Below, in pieces: positions 1 to 8,389 of a DNA stretch of 57,221 nucleotides. The DNA comes from Pseudomonadota bacterium (GTDB lineage Bacteria > Pseudomonadota > Alphaproteobacteria > Acetobacterales > Acetobacteraceae). Positions within the stretch are counted from its first letter, which is position 1; each line of letters opens with the position of its first letter. Location: NCBI GenBank assembly GCA_021845985.1, contig JAJZES010000014.1, positions 1 to 57,221 on the forward strand. Direction: 5' to 3'. Under the pieces are notes generated by a model. It was not told the origin of the DNA. It saw nothing but the letters and a program-made list of their open reading frames with translations, and ran no database searches. The position numbers were made by a program, and so were the translations under genes.

Positions 1-167
1 CCGGCGCTGGGTCGTCGAACGCTTCTTCGCCTGGATCAACCGAAACAGACGGCTGGCCAAGGACTTCGAAGCCACAATCGAGTCCGTCGAGGCCTTCCTC
101 TACGCCGCCTCAAGCGTGCTGCTGCTACGACGCCGGGCTCGTTGAGAAACCGTTTCCAAATGGACTC
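1..167 (+). mobile_element. Right end of an IS5-type insertion sequence (partial)
   Basis: This is the 3' end of an insertion sequence whose body lies left of the window. It contains the transposase C-terminus (2-145), then about 22 bases ending in TGGACTC at 161-167. I take that as the terminal inverted repeat because the interrupted hsdR reading frame resumes immediately afterwards. The next three bases are TGA (168-170), which fits the 3-bp TNA target of the IS1031-like group of IS5. The left end is not visible, so the inverted repeat and target duplication are inferred. Confidence 0.65.
2..145 (+). pseudogene. IS5-family transposase, C-terminal part (cut by window edge)
   Basis: The frame from base 2 gives 47 residues and ends at TGA 143-145. 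The segment [20 protein letters not shown] is the C-terminal DDE signature of IS5-family (Transposase_11/DDE_Tnp_1) enzymes: the catalytic Glu region followed by the W..R.RRL stretch. Only the last part is present because the gene starts outside the window. Whether the full element is intact cannot be judged here. Confidence 0.8.
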
Positions 168-169
168 TG

Positions 170-1006
170 AGCGATGAGACGGACCCCAATCGCCTCCACG
201 ATTTGAAAGCCACCTTGGACTCTTATCAGGTCTATGGGCAAGCGCAGCTCGACCACCTTGTGGACTTGTATCTATCCGGCGCCGGGCGCGAGCGGCTAGA
301 CCCAATCCTGGACAACTGCGTCGCGGTGTATGTGTCCGAGCTCGATGAAGATGGGCAGGTTGACTTCAAGGGGAAAGCGAAGTACTTTGCCAGGACTTAC
401 GCCTTCATTGCTGCGGTCCTGCCGTACAGCAATGCCGGATGGGAGAAGCTTTCTATCTTCCTGAACTTCTTGCTGCCCAAGTTGCCTGCGCCGCGGGATG
501 AAGACCTGTCGAAAGGTATTCTCGAGGCCATCGACATGGACAGCTACCGCGTCGAAAAGCAGGCCGCGCAGCGCGTGCAGCTGGCGGATGCGAATGTGGA
601 GATAGACCCGGTTCCGACTGACGGCGGCGGTCGAAAGGCTGACCCCGAGCTGGATCGGTTATCCAACATCATCCAAAGCTTCAACGATCTTTTCGGCAAT
701 ATCACTTGGCAGGATGCGGACCGTATTCGGCAGCTCATCGCGACCGACATCCCGAGCAAGGTCGCCGCCAACGCTGCTTATCAAAACGCCATGCAGAATT
801 CCGACAAGCAGAACGCCCGGATCGAGCACGACAAAGCCCTCGGCAGTGTCATCATCGGCCTGATGAAGGACGATACAGAACTATTCAAACAGTTCAGCGA
901 CAATCCGGAATTCAAGCGATGGCGGGCGGACACCGTCTTTGCTGCGACATACGGCCGAGAGCCCTCTGCTCCAACCTCTCGTGCGTCAGAGGCAAGCCCC
1001 ACATAG
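170..1006 (+). pseudogene. hsdR: Type I restriction enzyme HsdR, C-terminal remnant
   Basis: The open frame runs without a start codon from the IS boundary to the stop at 1006, about 278 residues. It begins SDETDPNRLHDLKATLDSYQ, typical of the helical C-terminal part of HsdR. It continues with RLSNIIQSFNDLFGNI..W and ends in FKRWRADTVFAATYG, the usual HsdR terminus. The N-terminal nuclease and both RecA-like helicase domains are missing, so the remnant cannot restrict or translocate DNA. A TTG at 203 could start a 267-residue product but is simply an internal codon of the original gene. The insertion sequence just upstream explains the loss. No hsdM or hsdS is in view; they may lie on the other side of the IS. 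Confidence 0.85.
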
Positions 1007-1017
1007 GCTTCTACGCT

Positions 1018-2253
1018 TCAGGCGCCGGCCATGTCGCCACGCGCCACGCGCTGGCTAACTGGAAGTCGAGCAACCGATTCGTTCGCCAGCCGGTCAAGCT
1101 GGTCGGCCCACCACTGCATCATCGATACGCGTTCGTCCCAGTGCTCACCGCGGGCGTAAGCGGCTCGCACGTCGTTGGCTTCAACATGCGCCAGTTGACG
1201 TTCGATCGCGTCGGGATGCCACTTGCCGGATTCATTGAGCATGCTGGATGCCGTCGCCCGGAAGCCGTGGCCCGTCACTTCGTCCTTTGCGTAGCCGAGG
1301 CGCCTGAGAGCGGCATTCAAGGTGCCGTCAGAAATCGGGCGGGATTGCGAACGAACGCCCGGAAACAGCAAATTTCCCGTTGATAGTAAGCGGAGCGCTT
1401 GCAGGAGTTCACACGCTTGATGTGGCAGTGGCACGCGGTGCGACCGGCGCATCTTCATTCGTGATGCGGGGATCGTCCATACGCCGCGCTCAAAATCAAA
1501 CTCAGACCATTGGGCCAGCCGCAGTTCCCCAGTCCGCGGAAAGAGGAGCGCAAGCAGGCGCAGCGCGATCCGCGTGCCGGGCTGACCATCATACGCATCG
1601 ATCGCGCGTAGCAGGGCGCCAAACTTCTCGGCGTCGGTGATCGCTGCCCGGGGCGTCGATTTTGCCTGCGTCAGGGCGCCGCGCAGGGCATAGGTCGGGT
1701 CGTTCTCGGCACGAGCGGTGGCGATCGCATATCTGAAGACGCTTCCAATCGTCGATCGGAGCCTCCGTGCCGATTCGTAGCGCTCCCTGGCTTCGAGGGC
1801 CTGCAACACTTTCAGGACGGCGGGAGCCGCAATCTCACGGATCGGCAGGTCGCCGAACTCGGCGTTTGCGAAGCTGAGCAGCCACTCCGTCTTGGCGAGC
1901 GTCGCCTCCGAGCGATCTTCACGCCTCAGCTTCGCCACGTATTCTTCAGCAATGCGACGGAACGTCGGCGCGTCGGTTCGGGCCTGCGCCTGACGTTGCT
2001 TCTCGGCAGCCGGGTCGTTGCCGTCGGCCAGGAGGCTCTTGGCGTCCTCGCGGGCCTGGCGCGCCTTGGCGAGGGAGACGGAGGGGTAGATCCCCAGGGC
2101 AAGCAGCTTCTGTTTGCCCGCGAACCGGTAGGCAAACCGCCAAAGCCGAGCGCCACTGGGCTGTACCCATAACTGCAAGCCGCCACCGTCAACCAGTTTG
2201 TGGAGCTTCGCCTGTGGTGGCTGGGAGCGGCATTTGGCGTCGGTGAGCGGCAT
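1018..2253 (-). CDS. int: Tyrosine-type site-specific integrase (P4-like, DUF4102 arm)
   Basis: The 411-residue protein has an N-terminal arm-binding DUF4102 domain (about 1-85, LVDGGGLQLWVQPSGARLWR) and a C-terminal phage integrase domain. Catalytic residues visible are Arg240 (PRTGE), His329 and Arg332 (HGFR), His356 (QLAH) and the nucleophile Tyr366 (AAYARG). The ATG at 2253 is chosen because a purine-rich GAGGGGGG tract lies about 9 bases upstream; a further in-frame extension to 2319 has no ribosome-binding site. The gene starts about 210 bases from the 3' end of tRNA-Phe and points away from it, the usual layout of a genomic island that uses a tRNA as its attachment site. All catalytic residues are present, so the integrase may be functional. 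Confidence 0.93.
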   Translation of the reverse strand: MPLTDAKCRSQPPQAKLHKLVDGGGLQLWVQPSGARLWRFAYRFAGKQKLLALGIYPSVSLAKARQAREDAKSLLADGNDPAAEKQRQAQARTDAPTFRRIAEEYVAKLRREDRSEATLAKTEWLLSFANAEFGDLPIREIAAPAVLKVLQALEARERYESARRLRSTIGSVFRYAIATARAENDPTYALRGALTQAKSTPRAAITDAEKFGALLRAIDAYDGQPGTRIALRLLALLFPRTGELRLAQWSEFDFERGVWTIPASRMKMRRSHRVPLPHQACELLQALRLLSTGNLLFPGVRSQSRPISDGTLNAALRRLGYAKDEVTGHGFRATASSMLNESGKWHPDAIERQLAHVEANDVRAAYARGEHWDERVSMMQWWADQLDRLANESVARLPVSQRVARGDMAGA

Positions 2254-2464
2254 GGCGTTTGCCCCCCTCGGGGACACGATACCATCAGGGGGGGCGGATA
2301 CCATCAAAAATACCATCACGCCTCGCTCGATACCGGGAGCGCGAGGGACTATCCGTGCCTACGCCAGAGTGCGATCTGGAGCAGCCGGAGCAGTCTATTT
2401 GAGTAAGTTAGGAGTACCGCAGCGTAGGATCGGCGGCAATGAGATGCGGCGGGAAGGGAGGGGA

Positions 2465-2500
2465 TGGTGCCCAGGGGCGGAATCGAACCACCGACACTGC
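2465..2500. other. Probable attachment site (att) at the tRNA-Phe 3' end
   Basis: The 3' half of tRNA-Phe faces the integrase gene. P4-like integrases normally recombine within the T-arm and acceptor end of a tRNA, so the element boundary should lie here. The matching direct repeat would be at the far end of the element, left of the window, so the exact core cannot be defined. This is inference from gene layout. Confidence 0.45.
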
Positions 2501-2540
2501 GATTTTCAGTCGCATGCTCTACCAACTGAGCTACCTGGGC
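2465..2540 (-). tRNA. tRNA-Phe (anticodon GAA)
   Basis: On the minus strand the gene reads from GCCCAGGTAGCTCAG to an encoded CCA, 76 bases in all. The seven-base acceptor stem pairs 2534-2540 with 2469-2475. The D-arm has AGCTCAGTTGGTAGAGC, the anticodon loop reads CTGAAAATC with anticodon GAA, and the T-arm has GGTTCGATTCC. The CCA is encoded (2465-2467). It is probably the integration target of the adjacent element, with the tRNA restored by the element's own end. Confidence 0.97.
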
Positions 2541-2643
2541 ACATGCTGGTGCGGCGCCAGATAGCCGATGGCCGGCGGGCGATCAACCCGTCATCGCAGG
2601 CTGGCTTCATGGTTTCGTCATCGGCTGCCGGCAGACTGGTCGC

Positions 2644-2925
2644 ATGACAGGTATCCTGCTCGCGGCGACCTTGTGGCTTGCCGCCGACCCGCCGCTCTGC
2701 ACCGCCGCGCGCGACGGCGTGCAGATGTGCATGACCAATCAGGTCTGCACCTGCGCCCACGATTCGGCCGGCGCGCTGACCGGCCGCAGCCCCGGCTGGC
2801 GCTGGTCCTGCGACATCCTGATGCAATGCGACGCCGATGCACCGGCCTCGGCCGATCCGCCGCAGCCGGCCTGGCCGGGGCCGCTTTATGTCAGCCCCGG
2901 CATGATGCCGCCGCGCCTGCCATAG
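2644..2925 (+). CDS. Small secreted Cys-containing protein, unknown function
   Basis: The 93-residue product starts with a short hydrophobic segment (MTGILLAATLWLAADPPLC) resembling a signal peptide. The body contains six cysteines (for example CMTNQVCTCAH and WSCDILMQC), suggesting disulfides or cofactor binding outside the cytoplasm. The C-terminus is proline-rich. It sits between tRNA-Phe and an SMP-30 gene on the same strand, with 56 bases to the next start. I do not recognise a named family. Confidence 0.6.
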   Translation: MTGILLAATLWLAADPPLCTAARDGVQMCMTNQVCTCAHDSAGALTGRSPGWRWSCDILMQCDADAPASADPPQPAWPGPLYVSPGMMPPRLP

Positions 2926-2981
2926 GCTTTCCAGCCGGCCCGCACTCGGGCACGCTGGCGCCAAATGGGCGGAGGACGGCG

Positions 2982-3923
2982 ATGACCTGGGCCATCAACG
3001 ACCAGTACCCTGACCCACGGGTCCATGTGCTCGATCCGGCATTCCTGAAATACCGGCTGTTCCATGCGTCGGTGGAAAAACTCGCCGATGGCTGCCGCTG
3101 GGCGGAGGGGCCGGTGTGGTTCGGCGACGGCCGCTATCTGCTGTGGAGCGACCTGCCCAACAACCGCATCCTGCGCTGGGACGAGGCGAGCGGCGTGGTC
3201 AGCCCGTTCCGCGCCCCGTCGCAATTCGCCAACGGCAACACCCGCGACCGCCAGGGCCGGCTGATCACCTGCGAACACGGCGCCCGTCGCGTCACCCGCA
3301 CCGAATATGACGGCAGCATCACCGTGCTGTGCGACAGTTTCGACGGCAAGCGGCTCAACTCGCCCAACGACGTGGTGGTGGCGCGCGACGGCGCCGTCTG
3401 GTTCACCGACCCGCCGTTCGGCATTCTCAGCGATTACGAGGGCCACCGCGCGCCGCAGGAACTGCCGCACGGCGTCTATCGGCTCGACCCGCACAGCATG
3501 GCGCCGCGCCGCGTTGCCGAGGACATTGCGGGGCCGAACGGCCTCGCCTTCGCGCCCGACGAATCCCGCCTCTACATCGTCGCCTCGCGCGCCGAGCCGC
3601 GGCAGATCGTCGAATTTGAGGTGATCGACGGCAACCGCCTCGGCCGCTCGCGGGTGCTGATCGACGCCGGACCGGGCGGCACGCCGGACGGGTTCCGCGT
3701 CGATGTGGACGGCAATCTGTGGTGCGGCTGGGGCATGGGCAGCGCCGCGCTCGACGGGGTGCGGGTGTTCACGTCCGCCGGCACGCCGATCGGCCACATC
3801 GCGCTGCCGGAACGCTGCGCCAATGTCTGTTTCGGCGGGCGCAATCGCAATCGCCTGTTCATGGCGGCGAGCCACGGGCTCTATGCGCTGTATGTCAACA
3901 CCGCGGGCGCAGCGGGCGGCTGA
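2982..3923 (+). CDS. SMP-30/gluconolactonase family protein (lactonase-like)
   Basis: The 313-residue protein is a six-bladed beta-propeller of the SMP-30/gluconolaconase/LRE family. Family signatures are WAEGPVWF near residue 40, RLNSPNDVVV and VWFTDPPFG in the middle, GPNGLAFAPDE, and GTPDGFRVDVDGNLW. These carry the conserved Glu, Asn and Asp that bind the divalent metal. Members hydrolyse sugar-acid lactones. The ATG at 2982 follows a GGAGG at 2971-2975. The gene stands alone; the MarR gene downstream converges on it. The exact lactone cannot be read from sequence. Confidence 0.9.
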   Translation: MTWAINDQYPDPRVHVLDPAFLKYRLFHASVEKLADGCRWAEGPVWFGDGRYLLWSDLPNNRILRWDEASGVVSPFRAPSQFANGNTRDRQGRLITCEHGARRVTRTEYDGSITVLCDSFDGKRLNSPNDVVVARDGAVWFTDPPFGILSDYEGHRAPQELPHGVYRLDPHSMAPRRVAEDIAGPNGLAFAPDESRLYIVASRAEPRQIVEFEVIDGNRLGRSRVLIDAGPGGTPDGFRVDVDGNLWCGWGMGSAALDGVRVFTSAGTPIGHIALPERCANVCFGGRNRNRLFMAASHGLYALYVNTAGAAGG

Positions 3924-3933
3924 GTGCCGCCGA

Positions 3934-4428
3934 TCAGGCGCCTGCCTCGGCGTCGCGTTCCAGCCGGCCCAGCAGGTCGATCAGCGCCGTGCGGGCGGCG
4001 CTGCTGCCGAGTCGCGCGGTGAACTCCGCCTCATGCGCCGCCGCCACTGCTTCGAGCCGGAGCAGCAATGCTTCTCCCGCATCGCTCAGAAACAGCGCCA
4101 TCGCCCGCCGATCGCCCGGCACCCGCCGCCGTTCGGCGAGGCCGCGGCGTTCCAGCCCGTCGAACAGCGGCACGAAATTGGTCCGCCGCACGCCGAGCGC
4201 CGCGCCAACCCGGGTAGGTGCCAGTCCCGGCCGGTCGCGCAGCAGTCGCAACAGCGTATATTGTGCGGCTCGGATATTATCCGCAGCAAAACGCTGCGTG
4301 AAATCGCCTGCAACCGCCGCTTGGGCGCGGCGCAGCAGCAAACCGAGGCCATAATCCAATGATTGCGCAGTATTATCATTCGGCATCACGGGGGAATTAT
4401 CACATATCGGTGCCGAGTCTGACAACAT
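3934..4428 (-). CDS. MarR family transcriptional regulator
   Basis: The protein of about 164 residues has a winged helix-turn-helix of the MarR family: AAQYTLLRLLRDRPGLAPTR, then the recognition region VRRTNFVPLFDGLERRGLAE and a wing ending RRVPGDRRAMALFLSDAG. The ATG at 4428 gives the junction TGAAATG with the stop of the upstream hydantoinase gene, suggesting translational coupling. A second ATG at 4386 is possible because the bases between the two starts are unusually AT-rich for this genome and could be a promoter. It probably regulates the hydantoinase or SMP-30 neighbours; the ligand is unknown. Confidence 0.85.
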   Translation of the reverse strand: MLSDSAPICDNSPVMPNDNTAQSLDYGLGLLLRRAQAAVAGDFTQRFAADNIRAAQYTLLRLLRDRPGLAPTRVGAALGVRRTNFVPLFDGLERRGLAERRRVPGDRRAMALFLSDAGEALLLRLEAVAAAHEAEFTARLGSSAARTALIDLLGRLERDAEAGA

Positions 4429-4429
4429 T

Positions 4430-6373
4430 TCAAGTTCCGACGCTGCTTACCCCCTCGGCGAAAACGGTGGCGGCGATCAGCCCGGCATCGCCCGGCACGT
4501 CCGGCAGGTCGATCCGCTCGACATGCAGCGCGACCACGCCGCCGCCGCGCCCGGCGGCCTCGCGGGCGAGGCGGCATGCCAGATCCAGCGCCTCGGCGGC
4601 GCCGCGCACCGCGATCGGCGCGCCGGCAGCGTGGTGGACGCGATAATCGCCCATGCCGGCCGAGGAGATGTCCACCACCGCCCGCGCCTTGGCCACTGCC
4701 ACCGCGGCGCCGACCGCGTTGGCCACGTCGCCATGCTCGGGCAGCACGATGCGGCAGCCGAGGCGGCGGCCGAGTTCGGGGTAGAACACCGGCGCCGGGC
4801 CGCCAACCGCGACCACCGGGGCGATCGGCGCCGCCGTTACCGCGAGGCCGCCGACGCGCCCGCGTCCGCTCGCCACCGCCGCCGCCACCGCGCCCTCCAG
4901 CGGCGCGTCGGCGAGGCTGTCCAGCAGCGCATGGGCCGATGCCGTCACCATCGCGTCGAACACCTCGGCGGCGATGGCGCGCGCCTGCGCCTCGCGGTCG
5001 CCCTCGGCCAGCATGCGGGTGCCGCGCGCCAGCAGCAGCGCCCCGAGCAGCGCCGCCGGACGCGACCATTGGCCCTGACGCTCCAGCACATGCGCCGCAT
5101 CGCTCGGGGTGAAGCCGGCCAGCGCCACCTTGCCGCGCGCCACCAGCCGGTCGAGCGCGCGGCGCGCCAGCGGCCCGCGCAGCACCCGTCCGAGCGCCAC
5201 CGGCGCGCTGCCGATCCGCCCCAACAGCTCGGCCTCGCGCGCCGGCAGTTCGCCGGCCTCGCCGGGCAGGCGCAGCGCAAAGCGCCCGGCATTGGGTTCG
5301 CCCTCCGGGTCGGCCAGCATCGCCTGCATCGCCGTGACCACCGCGGGGAAGCGGGCGCCGAGCAGCGCCAGCGGCCAGATGCGGTTGGTCCGCAGGCCGA
5401 GCCGGCCGCCGTCCTGCATCGCCACTTCGCTGTCGCCGCCGAGGCCGAAGGTGCGCATGTCGATCGCCTGCACCATCGTCCGATGCCCGCCGACCAGCGC
5501 GCCGCTGCGGTCCAGACGCGGCCAGCCGCCCTCCAGCACGCCGATATCGGTGGTGGTGCCGCCGACATCGGCGACCACCAGGTCGTCGAGGCCGGAGAGG
5601 AAGCGCGCGCCGATGGTGCTGGCCGCCGGGCCGGAAAGGATGGTCTCGATCGGGCGGGCGGCGATCTCCGCCGCACTGGCCAGGGTGCCGTCGCCCTTGA
5701 CGATGTGCAGCGGCGCGGCGATGCCGTGCCGCGCCATGCCGGCCTGCACCGCGGCGATCAGCCGGGTGATGCGCCCGATGATGCGCGCATTGAGCGCCGC
5801 CGTCAGCGCCCGGCGCGGCGCGTCCAGCCCGTGCGCCAGCTCGCAGGACAGCGTCACCGGATGACCGGTCAGCGCCGCCGCCAGTTCGCGCACGCGCGTC
5901 TCGTGCGTCGGGTTGCGCACCGAATATTGTGCGGCGACGGCATAGGCGGCGACGGTTCCGGCGGTGTCGCGCAGGAAGGCGGCGACCGCCGCTTCATCGA
6001 GCGGCGCGACCGCGTCCCCGGCATAGTCATGGCCGCCCGCCGCGTTCAGCAGGCGGGCGTCCGGAATGGCGCGGGCGATGCCGGTGCGTTCGGCCATCGC
6101 CGCATCGAAGCCGAGCAGGATCACGCCGATCGGCTCGCCGTGGCCCTCGACGATGGCGTTGGTGGCGAGCGTGGTGGACAGCGCGACATAGGCCACCTCA
6201 GCCGCCGCGCCGTCCGCCAGCACGGCGCCGAGCGCCTCGCCGATGCCGACGGCGAGGTCGCCGCGCGTGGTCAACGCCTTGGCGCGGGCGCGCACCCGGC
6301 GTGCCGCGAGGTCGATGACGACGGCGTCGGTATAGGTTCCGCCGGTGTCGATACCGATGGCGCAGGAGAGCAT
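4430..6373 (-). CDS. Hydantoinase/oxoprolinase family protein (HyuA type)
   Basis: The 647-residue protein has the N-terminal Hydant_A_N domain with an ASKHA-type phosphate loop, GIDTGGTYTDAVV at residues 7-19. The second Hydantoinase_A nucleotide loop, DVGGTTTDIGVLEGG, lies near residue 270. Relatives hydrolyse 5-oxoproline or N-substituted hydantoins with ATP, normally paired with a HyuB subunit or domain. No HyuB-like gene is adjacent, and the short length shows it is not fused. Downstream it abuts a MarR gene; upstream galE ends 14 bases before its start. Many stand-alone HyuA-like proteins have unknown substrates, so the reaction is left open. Confidence 0.87.
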   Translation of the reverse strand: MLSCAIGIDTGGTYTDAVVIDLAARRVRARAKALTTRGDLAVGIGEALGAVLADGAAAEVAYVALSTTLATNAIVEGHGEPIGVILLGFDAAMAERTGIARAIPDARLLNAAGGHDYAGDAVAPLDEAAVAAFLRDTAGTVAAYAVAAQYSVRNPTHETRVRELAAALTGHPVTLSCELAHGLDAPRRALTAALNARIIGRITRLIAAVQAGMARHGIAAPLHIVKGDGTLASAAEIAARPIETILSGPAASTIGARFLSGLDDLVVADVGGTTTDIGVLEGGWPRLDRSGALVGGHRTMVQAIDMRTFGLGGDSEVAMQDGGRLGLRTNRIWPLALLGARFPAVVTAMQAMLADPEGEPNAGRFALRLPGEAGELPAREAELLGRIGSAPVALGRVLRGPLARRALDRLVARGKVALAGFTPSDAAHVLERQGQWSRPAALLGALLLARGTRMLAEGDREAQARAIAAEVFDAMVTASAHALLDSLADAPLEGAVAAAVASGRGRVGGLAVTAAPIAPVVAVGGPAPVFYPELGRRLGCRIVLPEHGDVANAVGAAVAVAKARAVVDISSAGMGDYRVHHAAGAPIAVRGAAEALDLACRLAREAAGRGGGVVALHVERIDLPDVPGDAGLIAATVFAEGVSSVGT

Positions 6374-6387
6374 GGAGGGGGAGCGCC

Positions 6388-7392
6388 TTACGCGGAGGGG
6401 GACGAGCGATAGCCCTGCGGATGCGCCGCGCGCCAGTCAAGCGCGGTGCGGACGATGTCGTCGAGCGCGGTGTGGCGCGGGCGCCAGCCGGCCTCGGCGA
6501 TGATCCGCCCGGAGGCGGCGACCAGCGACGGTGGATCGCCCGACCGGCGGCCGGCGATGTGGTGCGGCACCTTGCGGCCGGAAACACGCTCGACCGAAGC
6601 GATCACCTCGCGCACCGAACTGCCACGGCCATTGCCGAGATTGTAGCGCAGGCTGCGACGGTCCAACAGCGTCAGCGCCGCCAGATGGGCGGCGGCGAGG
6701 TCGCTGACGTGGACGTAGTCGCGGATGCAGGTGCCGTCCGGCGTCGGATAGTCGTCGCCGAACACGGTCAGCCCGGCGCGCCGGCCGAGTGCCGCGTCGA
6801 TCACCAGCGGGATCAGATGCGTCTCGGGGGTATGATCCTCGCCGAGCCGTCCCGCCGGATCGGCACCGGCGGCGTTGAAGTAGCGCAGGCAGGCGCTGCG
6901 CAGCCCATAGACACGGTCGGCCCAGACCAGCGCCCGCTCCAGCATCGCCTTGCTCTCGCCATAGGGCGAGCCGGGGTCGCAGGCGGCGTCCTCGTCGATC
7001 GGCGCGCTGTGGCCGCCGCCGAACAGCGCGGCGGTGGAGGACAGCACGAAGCGCCGCACCCCGTGCCGGGCGCAGGCGGCGATCAGCCGGACGCCGGTGC
7101 CGACATTGACGCCGATATAGCGGAACGGGTCGGCCATGCTCTCGCCGACCAGCGACAGCGCGGCGAAATGCAGCACCGCGTCCCACGGCTGCCCGGCCAG
7201 CGTTTCCTCGACCAGTTCATCATCGGCGAGATCGCCGACGACCAGCCGCGCCCCCGGCAGCACCGCGGCGCGATGGCCGGTGGACAGGCTGTCCAGCACC
7301 ACCACCTCGTCGCCGCGGTCGAGCAGGGCGGCAACGACGTGGCTGCCGACGAAGCCGGCGCCGCCGGTGACGAGGTAGCGTCCGGCGACCAT
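6388..7392 (-). CDS. galE: UDP-glucose 4-epimerase
   Basis: The 334-residue protein is an extended short-chain dehydrogenase of the GalE type. It has the NAD loop GGAGFVGSH (G10xxG13xxG16), the catalytic SST stretch (VLSSTAALFG), YGESK as the YxxxK motif, and the GalE hallmarks RYFNAAGADP, HLIPLV and GTCIRDYVHVSDLA. It interconverts UDP-glucose and UDP-galactose for surface polysaccharide or galactose use. The ATG at 7390-7392 overlaps the TGA of the upstream ferritin-like gene (TGATG), so the two are probably co-translated. Length is normal for the family. Confidence 0.95.
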   Translation of the reverse strand: MVAGRYLVTGGAGFVGSHVVAALLDRGDEVVVLDSLSTGHRAAVLPGARLVVGDLADDELVEETLAGQPWDAVLHFAALSLVGESMADPFRYIGVNVGTGVRLIAACARHGVRRFVLSSTAALFGGGHSAPIDEDAACDPGSPYGESKAMLERALVWADRVYGLRSACLRYFNAAGADPAGRLGEDHTPETHLIPLVIDAALGRRAGLTVFGDDYPTPDGTCIRDYVHVSDLAAAHLAALTLLDRRSLRYNLGNGRGSSVREVIASVERVSGRKVPHHIAGRRSGDPPSLVAASGRIIAEAGWRPRHTALDDIVRTALDWRAAHPQGYRSSPSA

Positions 7393-8228
7393 CAGGCCGC
7401 CTCGGCGAGCAATGCGGCGGGGCCGACGAGGCGCCGGCGGCGGCGCTGCAGCATCTGCCACGCCAGCCTCGCCGACAGCTCGGAGAGCCGTCCGCGCGGC
7501 GGCAGTCCGACCGCCTTGAAGATCATGCCCATGCCGCGCTCGACATGGTGGAAGCGGTAGAAGCCGATCGCCCCGGACATGTAGGCGGCGAGGCAGCGCC
7601 GATGGTCGTAGCCGATCTCTGCCGACTCGTTGCCGCAATGAAAGGCGAAGGCCAGCTCGTCGTCCTCGCTTTCGGTGACGCGTCCGGCGGCGACGCGCAG
7701 GCGGCGCAGGAAGGACAGGTTCTCGCGCCCCAGATAGCGCCGCATATGGTCGTAGAACAGCTTGAAATGGCGGAACTCGTCGGCGGCGATCTGCCGGCAG
7801 ATGAGCCGCAGCACCGGCTCCTGCGTCGCCTCTCCGAGGGCGCTGTAGTAGCTCGACGTGCCGGTCTCGACCATGCAGCGGGCGATCAGCTCGCCGGTGC
7901 GCGAGCCGCGGATGGAGGCATCGGCGTCGAGGTTGATGCGGTAGCCGGCGCGGTAGCGGGCAAAGGCCGCGTCGTAATCCCAGTCGGGGTCGGCCAGCAT
8001 CGCCCAGGTACCGAGCGCGTCGCCGTGCTGCACTTCCTCCAGCGCCCAGGCATCGGCGGCGGCGCAGAAATCCGGGTCGTCGCGGAACACGCCGTTGAGA
8101 TAGACGGCATAGTCGCTGCCGTTGCGCTCGACCATCGCCGCCGCCTTGACCAGCGGGATCACCGCCGGATCAACCAAAGTGCGGTCGAACGCGCTCCACG
8201 CCACATCTTCCAGCCGCCAATGCTTCAT
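7392..8228 (-). CDS. Ferritin-like diiron protein, unknown substrate
   Basis: The 278-residue, mostly helical protein carries two diiron motifs: ALEEVQHGDAL (ExxH) near residue 65 and ADEFRHFKLFYDH (ExxH) near residue 150. An internal Glu in CMVETGTSSYYSAL probably supplies a further ligand. This pattern fits the ferritin-like/acyl-ACP desaturase-like superfamily, whose members are oxygen-dependent oxidases, desaturases or iron proteins. The C-terminus is strongly basic (QRRRRR). It overlaps galE by three bases on the same strand, so it is in an operon with a sugar-nucleotide enzyme. The substrate is unknown. Confidence 0.8.
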   Translation of the reverse strand: MKHWRLEDVAWSAFDRTLVDPAVIPLVKAAAMVERNGSDYAVYLNGVFRDDPDFCAAADAWALEEVQHGDALGTWAMLADPDWDYDAAFARYRAGYRINLDADASIRGSRTGELIARCMVETGTSSYYSALGEATQEPVLRLICRQIAADEFRHFKLFYDHMRRYLGRENLSFLRRLRVAAGRVTESEDDELAFAFHCGNESAEIGYDHRRCLAAYMSGAIGFYRFHHVERGMGMIFKAVGLPPRGRLSELSARLAWQMLQRRRRRLVGPAALLAEAA

Positions 8229-8389
8229 CGCCCATGCTTCATCGCGGTGTGGTCATCCTGCCGTCATCATGCGCTCAGGCGGTGTGCGCCCGATCATGGC
8301 AAGAGTGCTGCCGTGCCGGCGTTAAATCAACCCGAGCCGGGGTGGCAAGCGGCTTGCCGGCATTGCGCGGCGCGGCGTAGCGTTGCGCG

